Source: Flavobacterium endophyticum (GTDB lineage: Bacteria; Bacteroidota; Bacteroidia; Flavobacteriales; Flavobacteriaceae). From it: a DNA stretch of 64,000 nt. The notes beneath the pieces are model-generated. The model made no database searches. It was not told the origin of the DNA and worked only from the letters and a program-made list of their open reading frames with translations. The position numbers and the translations under genes were made by a program. Positions 45,870-54,429 of this stretch are shown piece after piece; positions within the stretch are counted from its first letter, which is position 1; each line of letters begins with the position of its first letter. The stretch is taken from assembly GCF_003634455.1 (NCBI RefSeq), contig NZ_RBLC01000002.1, forward strand, positions 62,001-126,000. Direction: 5' to 3'.

Positions 45870-46502
45870 CTAAAGCTGACCCGCTTCTTTCTTGCATTTG
45901 ATCAAGAAGAACGGCTGGTTTTCCTGAATCTCACTAATTTCAAACAATCCGGCCTTGCCAAACTCAGCATGGATGGATTCGGTATCATAAAAGAACAGCT
46001 GTGCTCCTGCAAAGATTTCATAACGGTCTTTGCTCACAAGAGTTCCCTGTCCATAGGTAGGCGCTTCTTTCGAGATTACCGTAAAGACCATATAGCCATT
46101 GTCTTCTAGCTGGTTGTAGCAGTCCTGAATCAGCTTTTCTCTTTCGTGCGTATCTAATAGATGGATTAGGGCATAACAAAATACGCCGTCGTATTTTTTG
46201 GCATCAAAAGGCATATCGGTTACAGAACCATGGTGGATGACCATATCCGTTCCGTAATGCTTTCTTGCCATTTCGATAGCCGTTTTTGAAATCTCTATTC
46301 CGGTTACGGTCATGCCGCTGTCTTTGAAAATCTGGGCATTCCGTCCATAGCCGATTCCGGGTATCAGGAGGTTCTTTACGCCTTTTTCCACAAAGAAATC
46401 TTTTGTCGCTACTGCCGACTTAGCAGGCTCAAAGCCCCACATCTCCTGCTTTTCTTCAAAAGCGGTTTCCCAAAACTCTGGCTTTCCAGTTTCGTCTGTC
46501 AT
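45870..46502 (-). CDS. Class I SAM-dependent methyltransferase (TPMT/TehB-like)
   Basis: 210 residues. SAM-binding motif I is LIPGIGYGRNAQIF, followed by VTGIEISKTAIE (motif II) and VFCYALIHLLDTHER. The N-terminus PEFWETAFEEKQEMWGFEPAK resembles the thiopurine/tellurite methyltransferase group. Those enzymes methylate thiols, selenium, tellurium or halides as detoxification. It follows an HxlR gene on the same strand by 35 bases. Exact substrate unknown. Confidence 0.88.
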   Translation of the reverse strand: MTDETGKPEFWETAFEEKQEMWGFEPAKSAVATKDFFVEKGVKNLLIPGIGYGRNAQIFKDSGMTVTGIEISKTAIEMARKHYGTDMVIHHGSVTDMPFDAKKYDGVFCYALIHLLDTHEREKLIQDCYNQLEDNGYMVFTVISKEAPTYGQGTLVSKDRYEIFAGAQLFFYDTESIHAEFGKAGLFEISEIQENQPFFLIKCKKEAGQL

Positions 46503-46537
46503 CTTCTATTTGCTTATATGATTCATCCTACAATGTA

Positions 46538-46894
46538 CTATAAATTTCTTTTCAAGATAACTTCCCTCAGTCGTTCTTCGTGCTCGTCTCCCCATTGTCC
46601 CAAAGTGGCAATAACAGGAATCAAGGTCTTGCCGAATTCGGTAAGGCTGTATTCTACTTTTGGCGGAACCACGGGATAGATCTTTTTTGTAATCAATTCG
46701 TGTTCTTCCAGTTCTTTAAGCTGCATCGTCAGCACCCTTCGGGAAGCGTCGGGAATTTTGCGTTGCAATTCGCTGGGGCGCTTATGCCCTTCATTGATAA
46801 ACCATAGCAAACGGACTTTCCATTTGCCATACAGTACCTCGCCTATCAGGTCAAGGCCGCAGTTTAAACTCAACGGGATCTTTCTTTCATACAT
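46538..46894 (-). CDS. HxlR family transcriptional regulator
   Basis: 118 residues from ATG 46894 (or 124 from ATG 46912). Winged HTH with a single leading cysteine in LSLNCGLDLIGEVLYGKWK, which serves as the thiol sensor in related regulators such as HypR or YodB. KRPSELQRKIPDASRRVLTMQLKELEEH is the recognition part (listed in pieces). It is divergent from the SDR gene at 47019. A longer upstream open frame is the antisense shadow of that SDR gene. It probably represses itself and the SDR gene in response to electrophiles (inference). Confidence 0.9.
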   Translation of the reverse strand: MYERKIPLSLNCGLDLIGEVLYGKWKVRLLWFINEGHKRPSELQRKIPDASRRVLTMQLKELEEHELITKKIYPVVPPKVEYSLTEFGKTLIPVIATLGQWGDEHEERLREVILKRNL

Positions 46895-46922
46895 ACTACA
46901 AAAATAATCCATTGTCTCAAGC

Positions 46923-46978
46923 TGTACAATATAGGATAAATTTATCCCTATGCAATTCGTTTTTCCGTACTTGTACAA
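46923..46978. promoter_or_regulatory. Candidate HxlR operator sites
   Basis: TTGTACAA, a perfect palindrome, lies at 46971-46978 and the related TGTACAAT at 46923-46930, in the 124-base divergent region. A CAACTTTG -7-like element at 46994-47001 follows the first. They are candidates for the HxlR dimer; no experimental basis. Confidence 0.4.
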
Positions 46979-47018
46979 ACTGATTGTATGTCCCAACTTT
47001 GCACTAAACAAATGTAAA

Positions 47019-47813
47019 ATGGAACACGAATTTAATTTCAACAATGAGTTGTCAGGCAAGATTGCCTTGGTGACTGGCGGTACAAAAGGTGCCGGAAATG
47101 CTATTGCAAAACGACTGCTACATGCAGGCGCAACAGTAATCATCACGGCGAGAAATGCGCCCGAAACAGCAAACGAAAACCTGCATTTTATTTCGGCAGA
47201 CCTGAGCAAGCCTGAAGGAACGCAAAAGGTGGTAAACGAAGTTTTAGGAAAATACGGCAGGCTCGATATTCTTGTAAACAACCTAGGCAGCTCCGAAACA
47301 CCGAGCGGCGGTTTTGCCGTATTGGATGACGAGGCTTGGGAAAGTACGATACAAGCAAATCTGCTTGCTCCTGTGCGCCTAGACAGAAAGTTTTTGCCGC
47401 AAATGATCGAACGCAAAGGCGGCGTTATTATCCACATTGCTAGCATACAGGGCAAATTGCCTTTGTATGATTCTACTTTGCCTTATGCAGCGGCAAAAGC
47501 AGGATTGATAAACTATAGCAAAGGATTGTCTAACGAAGTTGCGCCAAAAGGCGTCCGCGTATTGACCGTATCGCCAGGCTGGATCATGACGACAGCATCA
47601 ACAAGAATGATAGAACGGATTTCGGCAAGTTCCAATCGATCTATAGAAGAAGCCGCGCAAAGCGTAATGGACGCACTTGGAGGCATTCCTTACGGCAGGC
47701 CAGCACAGCCAGAAGAAGTAGCAGAACTTGTCGGTTTTTTAGTTTCGCCGCGAGCGAGCTATCTGACCGGAACCGAATACATCATTGATGGCGGTACCCT
47801 CCCGACAATTTAA
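47019..47813 (+). CDS. SDR family oxidoreductase
   Basis: 264-residue classical short-chain dehydrogenase. It has the cofactor motif TGGTKGAGNAI, the NNLGSS stretch, the catalytic Ser in HIASIQG and YAAAKAG with the Tyr-Lys pair, and the C-terminal TEYIIDGGTLPTI. NADP(H) is likely. Start ATG 47019 (MEHEFNF) is chosen; an in-frame stretch back to 46950 overlaps the operator. It is divergent from the HxlR gene and followed at 21 bases by an NTF2-like gene, forming a probable two-gene operon for a small-molecule reduction. Confidence 0.92.
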   Translation: MEHEFNFNNELSGKIALVTGGTKGAGNAIAKRLLHAGATVIITARNAPETANENLHFISADLSKPEGTQKVVNEVLGKYGRLDILVNNLGSSETPSGGFAVLDDEAWESTIQANLLAPVRLDRKFLPQMIERKGGVIIHIASIQGKLPLYDSTLPYAAAKAGLINYSKGLSNEVAPKGVRVLTVSPGWIMTTASTRMIERISASSNRSIEEAAQSVMDALGGIPYGRPAQPEEVAELVGFLVSPRASYLTGTEYIIDGGTLPTI

Positions 47814-47833
47814 TAACTCTAAAAAATAAAATC

Positions 47834-48157
47834 ATGAATTTACCCAATAGTATCCTTGAATTAGTAAAGGCGCAAAACAACTTCGATAGTATCGCCTATG
47901 CCAACTGTTTTGCAGAAACAGCTACCGTTTTAGATGAAGGCAAGGCGTATACTGGAACGATTGAAATTGAGAAATGGATTGCTGAAGCGAACCAGAAATA
48001 TAAAGCCGTCATGAAACCGATCGGTTATACGGAATCAGGCAGCTCAAGTATTCTGACAACAGAAGTTTCGGGCACATTTGAAGGAAGTCCGCTTATCCTG
48101 AATTATCATTTTGAGATTATCGACGGACTGATCCAGTCGTTGGAAGTAACAGCTTAA
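47834..48157 (+). CDS. NTF2-like/SnoaL-type protein
   Basis: 107-residue cone-shaped NTF2-like fold protein: helical start ILELVKAQNNFDSIAYANCFAETATVLDEGKAYTG followed by four strands ending LNYHFEIIDGLIQSLEV (both quoted only in part here as a pattern). These folds serve as small hydrolases, isomerases or binding proteins. It follows the SDR gene by 20 bases and most likely works on the same compound. Confidence 0.82.
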   Translation: MNLPNSILELVKAQNNFDSIAYANCFAETATVLDEGKAYTGTIEIEKWIAEANQKYKAVMKPIGYTESGSSSILTTEVSGTFEGSPLILNYHFEIIDGLIQSLEVTA

Positions 48158-48210
48158 GAAAATGCGAATCGGAATGCTTGCTCTTTTGCTCTTCGCGTTC
48201 GATGCTGCTT

Positions 48211-48636
48211 TTACTTTTTATCCAAAGAAGCGGCAATCATTCCTTTCAGTACATCCAAATCAACATCAGCTAGCTTGTTGATATAAAGACAGCCTACGCC
48301 TGTCTTATGCTTGCCGAGTTTTTTAAGAGTCTCGGCGTGTTCTGCTATGCCTACGTTGATGTATAGAGACAGATTGGCCTTGCGCGGCGAAAAGCCTATC
48401 TTGAGCCAATCTACTTCTCTTCCTGTGGCAGCGCTCTTGTATCTTTTAGTACCAAACCCGATGAGGGAACTGCCCCATAAGACAGGTTCTTCTCCGCTCG
48501 CCTCTTTCATCATTTCTAAAATCACAAAACTATCTTTTCGCTTTTGCTCCTCCGGAATCGTATTGATAAAATCTTCTACGCTTGCCACGGTTGGTTTGGT
48601 CTTGATTTCTGCCAGTTTTGATTTTTTCTCAGCCAT
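48211..48636 (-). CDS. DUF1801 (YdhG-like) protein
   Basis: 141 residues from ATG 48636. Contains SVEDFINTIPEEQKRKDSF and the GTKRYKSAATGREVDWLKIGF segment; the fold resembles iron chaperone frataxin-like domains. Members are widespread in Bacteroidota and of unknown function. An upstream open extension to 48783 reads as non-coding. It lies divergent to a lipoprotein gene. Confidence 0.85.
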   Translation of the reverse strand: MAEKKSKLAEIKTKPTVASVEDFINTIPEEQKRKDSFVILEMMKEASGEEPVLWGSSLIGFGTKRYKSAATGREVDWLKIGFSPRKANLSLYINVGIAEHAETLKKLGKHKTGVGCLYINKLADVDLDVLKGMIAASLDKK

Positions 48637-48795
48637 CGTACATCGTATTTGGGTTGTTTCTGTAGTATCCAGCGCAAGAGCCGCTCGTTTTTGTAAAGAT
48701 AAGAATATGCCGATTGTTATTTTGAACATCCTAAAAAATTTAGTAACTTCACTATACCATCCCCCTTTGATTAGAATACGCAAAAGGAAAAGATT

Positions 48796-49326
48796 ATGGA
48801 AAAACTAAATAAGGCCGTTCTTTTTTTGATGATCACGCTCTCGTTCTTTTCTTGCGGCAAGCAGAAAGCAGCGGATTTCAGAAAGGCCATCCTTCAAGAA
48901 AAACAGATTTCACACATTCTCATTCACGAAAAAGGCTCCGAATCCCGCAAGCTGGACTATCTCATACAGCATGATTTCAACAAAGCCTTGTCTGTTGTAG
49001 ACACGCAGGAAACTGAATTTGACGCCATCATCAAGCAGATCGAAACGCTCCAGCCTGATGATCTGACTATGGGACAGCAGCTGAAGCAGACAGCCATCGG
49101 TTATTACAAATCCTTAAAAGAACTGCACTTGTACTCCAGACAAGAAATAGCACAGGAAATCACAATCAAAAATGCCAAAGGCGAACAACTGGATAAGGAA
49201 TTAGACCGCTTGCTCGAGCTTTCTAAAGAAAAACGAAAGCTGTACCAAAACGTGTATGAAGCAGAACGGTTATTTTCGAATGCCATGCGCAAATTCAATG
49301 AAGCGAACGATCTGGATCCGGCCTAG
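48796..49326 (+). CDS. Predicted lipoprotein, helical
   Basis: 176 residues with a lipobox at LSFFSC (Cys20), then a charged, wholly helical body (about 22-175), with heptad-like repeats of Lys, Glu and Leu in the last third (KELDRLLELSKEKRKLYQN). It resembles secreted helical-hairpin lipoproteins such as LIC11966-type or DUF4142-like, but no family can be fixed. No operon partners. Confidence 0.75.
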   Translation: MEKLNKAVLFLMITLSFFSCGKQKAADFRKAILQEKQISHILIHEKGSESRKLDYLIQHDFNKALSVVDTQETEFDAIIKQIETLQPDDLTMGQQLKQTAIGYYKSLKELHLYSRQEIAQEITIKNAKGEQLDKELDRLLELSKEKRKLYQNVYEAERLFSNAMRKFNEANDLDPA

Positions 49327-49374
49327 TTTATATAGCGTACCGATTTATATTGTCAGGAGAGACTTATCCCTTCC

Positions 49375-50424
49375 CTAACCGATACGGCTCCTGATAAGGG
49401 CAAGGCATGCCTCAATTCCAATCTCCTCTGTATTGACACCGAGGCTATTATTTCCATAAGGCTGGTATGTAGTACTATCCGTAACCGAAAAAAGTCCTAT
49501 CGTTGGTGTCTGCACCGAACTAGCCAAATGCATGATACCGCTGTCTGCCCCTACAAAAACATCGGTATTGGCTATGACAGCACCAATTTCTCGTACATCT
49601 TTGCTGTAGAATGCCGGAGCTTGGAAAGAAATCTGCGAGACCTTTTCGATAGGCAGTATTTCAAGAATATTGCACTCCGGAAATGCTTGCTTTAGGGCCT
49701 CGTAAAATTGAGCCCACCAATCGCACGAATAACATTTATGTCCGGTCGCATACGTAAAGAGGGCTATGGTCTTCTTGCCGTCTCCGACTATATTTTGTAC
49801 GATGCCTTTGCCTTTCTCCAACTCAGCAGTGCTTAATTTAAGATCGAGCAACGGAACCGCCCCGCTTCGTTCCGGAAGGCCGCAATGGAGCAGGAAATCA
49901 CGGAAATAATAGACTGGAAACTTGGCCATGTGCTGCGCGTTTTCATACCGAGAAGCAATCAAGCCTCCTTCGTCATTGCCAAATAGCTTGTACTTTCCTC
50001 TGGCAATCCAAGTGGCCAGCCTTCCTGACGAGGAATAGCTGACAACATTGATAATCAGGTCGTAGCGCGTCCTGCGAATGGCCGTCCATTTTTGAAAGTA
50101 CTTAAAAAGGCTCTTGAAGGGCTTCTTGGGCAGCTTGATCGTATGATCGATAGCATCATAATTCTCGAAAAGTATCGGAGCCAGATTTCCTTTTACCATA
50201 AGGTCGATCTTGCAGTTTGGAAAGACGGCTGTGATTTCCTGCACCAGCGGCGTGACCAAGAGCAGGTTTCCCAAACGTCCGTTAGGCCTGCAGACCAACA
50301 CCTTTTCAATCTTGATGTCTTCAGGAGTCTCCTTTATTTTAGGATAGCTGCAGCTCCCGATATTTTTGGTAAGGCCTTTCATAAAGGCCCTGCGCCTGCG
50401 GTTTATTTTTTTTAGAATACCCAT
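49375..50424 (-). CDS. Glycosyltransferase family 9 (heptosyltransferase-like)
   Basis: 349 residues from ATG 50424. The N-terminal Rossmann half has VLVCRPNGRLGNLLLVTPLVQEI (the GDLLLTTP-like donor motif), and the C-terminal half has VGADSGIMHLASSVQTPTIGLF, the sugar-nucleotide binding pattern of GT9. These enzymes add heptose or other sugars to the LPS core. An upstream ATG at 50484 would add 20 residues. The gene is alone, with no other LPS-core genes in view. Confidence 0.88.
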   Translation of the reverse strand: MGILKKINRRRRAFMKGLTKNIGSCSYPKIKETPEDIKIEKVLVCRPNGRLGNLLLVTPLVQEITAVFPNCKIDLMVKGNLAPILFENYDAIDHTIKLPKKPFKSLFKYFQKWTAIRRTRYDLIINVVSYSSSGRLATWIARGKYKLFGNDEGGLIASRYENAQHMAKFPVYYFRDFLLHCGLPERSGAVPLLDLKLSTAELEKGKGIVQNIVGDGKKTIALFTYATGHKCYSCDWWAQFYEALKQAFPECNILEILPIEKVSQISFQAPAFYSKDVREIGAVIANTDVFVGADSGIMHLASSVQTPTIGLFSVTDSTTYQPYGNNSLGVNTEEIGIEACLALIRSRIG

Positions 50425-50598
50425 GTCTGTCTCATTGAGAACCTTATAAGTTATTACATATTTATGGCCTGCACGATAAGCCAAAACAGCGGTTGTAATA
50501 TCTTAAATTCCTACTGCAGCAAGTCTCTGTTTATATAATTAAATTGTTAACTTATTTCGAGCCTGAACCAAGCTTTTTGAAAAGAAACCAATCCGCAT

Positions 50599-50630
50599 AA
50601 AAAAATCCCGCTGCTTTCGCAAAGGGATTT
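50599..50630 (-). terminator. Terminator of the T9SS gene
   Basis: On the minus strand AAATCCC and GGGATTT arms with an inner GC pair stack, followed by TTTTT. It lies 25 bases past the stop of the gene at 50656-51558. Confidence 0.8.
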
Positions 50631-50655
50631 CGTATTTCAAAAGGTTGGTAAAACC

Positions 50656-51558
50656 TTATTGCTTTACAAATCGTTTAGTAGCGGCCGTGCCGTCTTCCAT
50701 ACGAAGTTTTAAAAGATACACACCCGAAGCCAGATCGTCTACCGACACTTTGTTTTGTTCTACGGCTGCCGAACGTACCAGCTGTCCGGTCAGGGTATAA
50801 ATTTCGCCGGCAGTGGCCTTATCTTCAGATCCGATAAAAAGATTGTCGGTTACCGGATTTGGATATATCGCAATACGGCTTGCCAAACCATGCTCGTCAA
50901 CTCCTAACGTAATGCCGTTCAAGACAATCTGCGGACGCGTTCTTTTGGCTTGCACCGAAGTAGCTGTCGTAGTTCCCGTATAGCTTAGAGGCGGATTTAG
51001 CGGATCGGCATTCTCCGCTGCCTGATCCGTCCTGATCATTAACGACGTTACATCTGTTGTCGCAGCAGCTTGATAGAATTTTATCGTATTTCCGTCATCG
51101 CCTGCTTTATTGGCATCTACTGTAATCACCAAGTTATCCGTTCCATTATAGGAAAACGGCGTGTCAAACGTAAACCTAAGCGTCGTACCCGTCAGCGTAA
51201 AAGAACCGTTGGTCAGTACGTGCGAATGGCTGGCCACGCTAATCCAGTCCGCACCGGAAGCGCCGACTACAGGACTGTAGGAAGCTCTTGAAGTATGGCC
51301 TACCCATACATCAATCATCGTATTGGTATTGGCCAGCGAGCCGGTAGTGTTTAGCATGAAATCAATCGAAGTGATCGTTCCTGCCGTACCGATTTCAGAA
51401 GCAAAATAAATAGTCTGAGACAATGAAGTCGAATAATAAATCGAGATAGGCGTCGTGAGTCCCGCATTGCTGTCTACAAGAGTCCCCGAACCGATCGGAA
51501 CCTGCCCAAAAGAGAATGTGCTTGCTGTAAGTGCAAATAAAAGTAAAGTTTTTCTCAT
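50656..51558 (-). CDS. Secreted T9SS-sorted beta-sandwich protein
   Basis: 300 residues. A signal peptide (ends TFSFGQ) precedes a single beta-rich domain (about 20-215), with a repeating fibronectin- or discoidin-like strand pattern, e.g. IDVWVGHTSRASYSP and LRFTFDTPFSYNGTDNLVI. A type A sorting domain ends the protein (IAIYPNPVTDNLFIGSE ... GVYLLKLRM ... KRFVKQ). It should be delivered to the surface. Function unknown. Confidence 0.8.
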   Translation of the reverse strand: MRKTLLLFALTASTFSFGQVPIGSGTLVDSNAGLTTPISIYYSTSLSQTIYFASEIGTAGTITSIDFMLNTTGSLANTNTMIDVWVGHTSRASYSPVVGASGADWISVASHSHVLTNGSFTLTGTTLRFTFDTPFSYNGTDNLVITVDANKAGDDGNTIKFYQAAATTDVTSLMIRTDQAAENADPLNPPLSYTGTTTATSVQAKRTRPQIVLNGITLGVDEHGLASRIAIYPNPVTDNLFIGSEDKATAGEIYTLTGQLVRSAAVEQNKVSVDDLASGVYLLKLRMEDGTAATKRFVKQ

Positions 51559-51787
51559 AATTTATAACTTTATTGTTAATATGATATAAATATAACATAA
51601 TATATAGAATAATTTATCTATAAAGACAATAAGTATCTTAATAACTTATGATGCCGATAAAGTAGCAACCAACCAACTGCCTCACTGCAGTTGTAGCCTC
51701 TTATCTGTACCCATTAAAAAACATATTTCTGTATCTGTAACCAAACCTGCCGTCTTCCTAACTTTACTAAACCAAATACGTACAGTC

Positions 51788-52153
51788 ATGGAAACCTCTT
51801 TAGAATACCAAGAAACACTGCAATTTGCACAAGTGTATATTACCGACATGGAAGCGCTGAAAAAAATCTTTCTTCAAGCCTTCCCGCTAGAACACGATAT
51901 TACCGCTGCTTTTGGCGTCCCTTTCCTGCTGGCCAAAAAAGAAGATCGCATTGTTGCCTTTGCGAGCCTCGTGCTCAATGCCAAGGGAGCAATCGATTTT
52001 GAGGTGTACAATAGTCCTGATATGAATGCAGACGAAAAAGGAATCTTCGTATCTTTCGTGTCCCGCTACCTCAAAGAAAAAGGCACCGGCAATTATAGCG
52101 ATCCAGAACAATTAAAAGACAGTATTTGCAGGGTATTGAAATGGCTCAACTAA
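51788..52153 (+). CDS. Conserved hypothetical protein upstream of the MocR gene
   Basis: 121 residues, soluble, no signal peptide and no cysteines but one near the C-terminus (ICRVLKWLN). Mixed alpha/beta pattern with the segment FLLAKKEDRIVAFASLVLN, reminiscent of an acetyltransferase half-domain but too short for a full GNAT. Its 3' end overlaps the start of the MocR-type gene by 13 bases, so it is cotranscribed. Family not recognised. Confidence 0.7.
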   Translation: METSLEYQETLQFAQVYITDMEALKKIFLQAFPLEHDITAAFGVPFLLAKKEDRIVAFASLVLNAKGAIDFEVYNSPDMNADEKGIFVSFVSRYLKEKGTGNYSDPEQLKDSICRVLKWLN

Positions 52154-53628
52154 GCCCAGATGCCCAACGCACAAGCACATCCTATTATCGCCCAAAAAAC
52201 AACAAGCCCATGCAGCGCAAGGAAACACTCTACCTGAAAATAGCCAAGATTATCGAAGAACAGATCCAGAACGAGACGCTGCTTCTCGGCGACAAGCTGC
52301 CATCGATACGCAGCGTGCAAAAGCTCCATAATGTCAGCATCAATACCGCCAAGCAAGCCTACCTCGAGCTCGAAAGTCGCTCGCTGATTGAATCGCGTCC
52401 CAAGACAGGCTATTACGTCAGCAAGACCTCACAGCGAAAACTGGCCCTGCCCTCTGTTACGGCTATAGCCGATGCTGGAAAAGGCAAAACCCCAGAAGAC
52501 CTTATCAGCAAGGTCTACGATACTATTGCCAAGCCCGATGTGACCCAATTTGCCTTGGGACTGCCCGGCAGGAATTTCCTGCCATTGGCCAAGCTCAACA
52601 AAGGAGTCATCAAGGCCATACGCAGCCGAAGCGACAGCGGTACCGATCTAGAACCGGTGCAAGGCAGCGAGCACCTGCGCCGTGAAATCGCCAAATGGTC
52701 GCTGGTCTTAGAAGGCAAAGTAACCGAAGATGACCTTGTCATTACTTCGGGCGCCATGAACGCCATCTATCACGCCCTGATGGCAGTTACCAAGCCCGGC
52801 GACTCGGTGGCCATAGAAAGCCCAGCTTATTTTGGCATCTTGCAGGCCATAAAGCTGCTCGGACTGAAAGCAGTAGAGCTTCCGACCCATCCCGTCTATG
52901 GCATCGATCTGGATGCCTTAAAAAAAGTACTGCCTGCGATCTCGGCCTGCTGCTTCGTGACCAATTTCAACAATCCGATGGGTTTCCAGATGCCCGACGA
53001 AAACAAAAAAGAACTCGTGCGGCTCATCACCGCCTATAATGTCCCGCTGATTGAAGACGACATCTACGGCAACCTTTATTTTGGAGCCGAACGCCCTAAG
53101 CCCTGCAAGTTTTATGACGAAGCAGGACTGGTGCTCTGGGCCGGATCGGTTTCCAAGACGCTGGCACCCGGCTACCGCGTGGGCTGGATTGCCCCTGGGC
53201 AGTTCAAAGACAAGATCATACGCCAAAAGCTCGTGCAGACCGTATGCAATCCGTCGCTCTATTCCGACGTCATTGCTGATTTTCTGGAACACGGACGTTA
53301 TGACCACCACCTGCGTATGTTTCGCAATAAGCTTTATGCCAACTACCTGCAGTTCCAGCGTGCCGTAGAAACTTATTTCCCGGACAACACCAAGATCTCC
53401 CAGCCCAAGGGCGGCTTTATGCTGTGGCTGGAACTTGACAAGAGGATCTGCACCGAAGACCTGTATGATGCCGCCGGAGCCATGAATATCAATTTTGCGC
53501 CCGGCAGGATGTTCTCCCAGCACGACCAATACAACAACTGCATGCGCCTTAATTATGCGATGGAATGGAACGACCGCGCAGAAGAAGGCTTGCAGAAGCT
53601 CGGCAAGCTTGTGAAAAACAGTATTTAA
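52141..53628 (+). CDS. MocR/PdxR-type GntR-aminotransferase regulator
   Basis: 495 residues from ATG 52141 (ATG 52210 is the alternative). An N-terminal GntR winged helix (about 25-100; LLLGDKLPSIRSVQKLHNVSINTAKQAYLELE in pieces) is fused to a class I aminotransferase fold (about 120-495). The PLP lysine lies in SVSKTLAPGYRVGW; TNFNNPMGF and PGRMFS are also present. Such proteins regulate PLP, GABA or amino acid genes and usually control a neighbour. No vitamin B6 gene is adjacent. The coding DNA is richer in G+C than its surroundings. Confidence 0.92.
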   Translation: MAQLSPDAQRTSTSYYRPKNNKPMQRKETLYLKIAKIIEEQIQNETLLLGDKLPSIRSVQKLHNVSINTAKQAYLELESRSLIESRPKTGYYVSKTSQRKLALPSVTAIADAGKGKTPEDLISKVYDTIAKPDVTQFALGLPGRNFLPLAKLNKGVIKAIRSRSDSGTDLEPVQGSEHLRREIAKWSLVLEGKVTEDDLVITSGAMNAIYHALMAVTKPGDSVAIESPAYFGILQAIKLLGLKAVELPTHPVYGIDLDALKKVLPAISACCFVTNFNNPMGFQMPDENKKELVRLITAYNVPLIEDDIYGNLYFGAERPKPCKFYDEAGLVLWAGSVSKTLAPGYRVGWIAPGQFKDKIIRQKLVQTVCNPSLYSDVIADFLEHGRYDHHLRMFRNKLYANYLQFQRAVETYFPDNTKISQPKGGFMLWLELDKRICTEDLYDAAGAMNINFAPGRMFSQHDQYNNCMRLNYAMEWNDRAEEGLQKLGKLVKNSI

Positions 53629-53652
53629 GTTGCAATACCTCTTTTAAAAACA

Positions 53653-53678
53653 AAAAGCCTCCCAAAAAGGAGGCTTTT
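53653..53678 (+). terminator. Terminator after the MocR gene
   Basis: AAAAGCCTCC and GGAGGCTTTT arms with a 6-base loop. It may also stop the minus-strand regulator gene that ends at 53704. Confidence 0.85.
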
Positions 53679-53703
53679 ATACTTTTGAAGTCGATACGAA
53701 GGC

Positions 53704-54429
53704 TCATAAAAAGCTCTTGACCCAATCCTGAAATTTGATTTTGTAAGTTTCGCCAATAGGAACAATCTTATTTTGAATAAATACCCGGTTGCGCTCTATG
53801 GTTTCAATCTGATCGAGCCGAATGATATAGGATTTGTGTACCCGCATAAAAGAAGGTGCTGGCAGTTTTGCTTCAAATTCTTTCAAGGTGTCCAGCACGA
53901 TTAGTTTTTCGTTTTTTAGATGCAAATACAGATAATCCTTTAGGCCTTCTACCAGCAGCAAGTCGTTCAGGTTTATTTTTACCAGCTTGCCATCGGTTTT
54001 TATAAATAAAAACTCATCCTGCTTTTCTTCTGTTTTAGCCAATACTTCTACGGCTGGAGCGGGCTTTTCTTGAGAAAGGGATTCTATTTTCTGTATGCAT
54101 TTATAAAAACGGTCAAATGAAATCGGCTTTAATAAATAATCCACCACATTATGCTCATAGCCTTTCAGGGCATACTCGCTATAGGCCGACGTGATTACAA
54201 ATTTTGTTTTGTTGCCCAGCATTTCCATCATCTGCAGGCCCGTAAGTTCTGGCATCTGTATGTCGATAAATAAGACATCGATAGTGGTTTGGGCGATGAG
54301 TTCTAGTATCTCAAACGGATTGGTTGTTGCTTTAACCAATTCAAAACTTGAAATTTTTTCTACATATTTTGACAACAGAGCCACTGCCATAGGTTCATCG
54401 TCTAGGATTGCACAGCGGATGATTCTCAT
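53704..54429 (-). CDS. LytTR-family response regulator
   Basis: 241 residues. The receiver domain has Asp56 in DVLFIDIQMPEL, the ITSAYSEYALKGY Thr/Ser region and VDYLLKP. The LytTR DNA-binding domain (about 135-240) contains LLVEGLKDYLYLHL, SFMRVHKSYIIRL and the C-terminal IGETYKIKF. Its start overlaps the kinase stop by 4 bases (ATGA). The regulator probably acts on the divergent receptor gene through the symmetric box set at 55531-55594. Confidence 0.94.
   Translation of the reverse strand: MRIIRCAILDDEPMAVALLSKYVEKISSFELVKATTNPFEILELIAQTTIDVLFIDIQMPELTGLQMMEMLGNKTKFVITSAYSEYALKGYEHNVVDYLLKPISFDRFYKCIQKIESLSQEKPAPAVEVLAKTEEKQDEFLFIKTDGKLVKINLNDLLLVEGLKDYLYLHLKNEKLIVLDTLKEFEAKLPAPSFMRVHKSYIIRLDQIETIERNRVFIQNKIVPIGETYKIKFQDWVKSFL

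Noticed and set aside
46538-47455. 305-codon minus-strand frame including the HxlR gene
   Set aside because: Its first 180 codons are the antisense of the SDR gene at 47019-47813, which has clear family motifs. Only the last 118 codons are HxlR.
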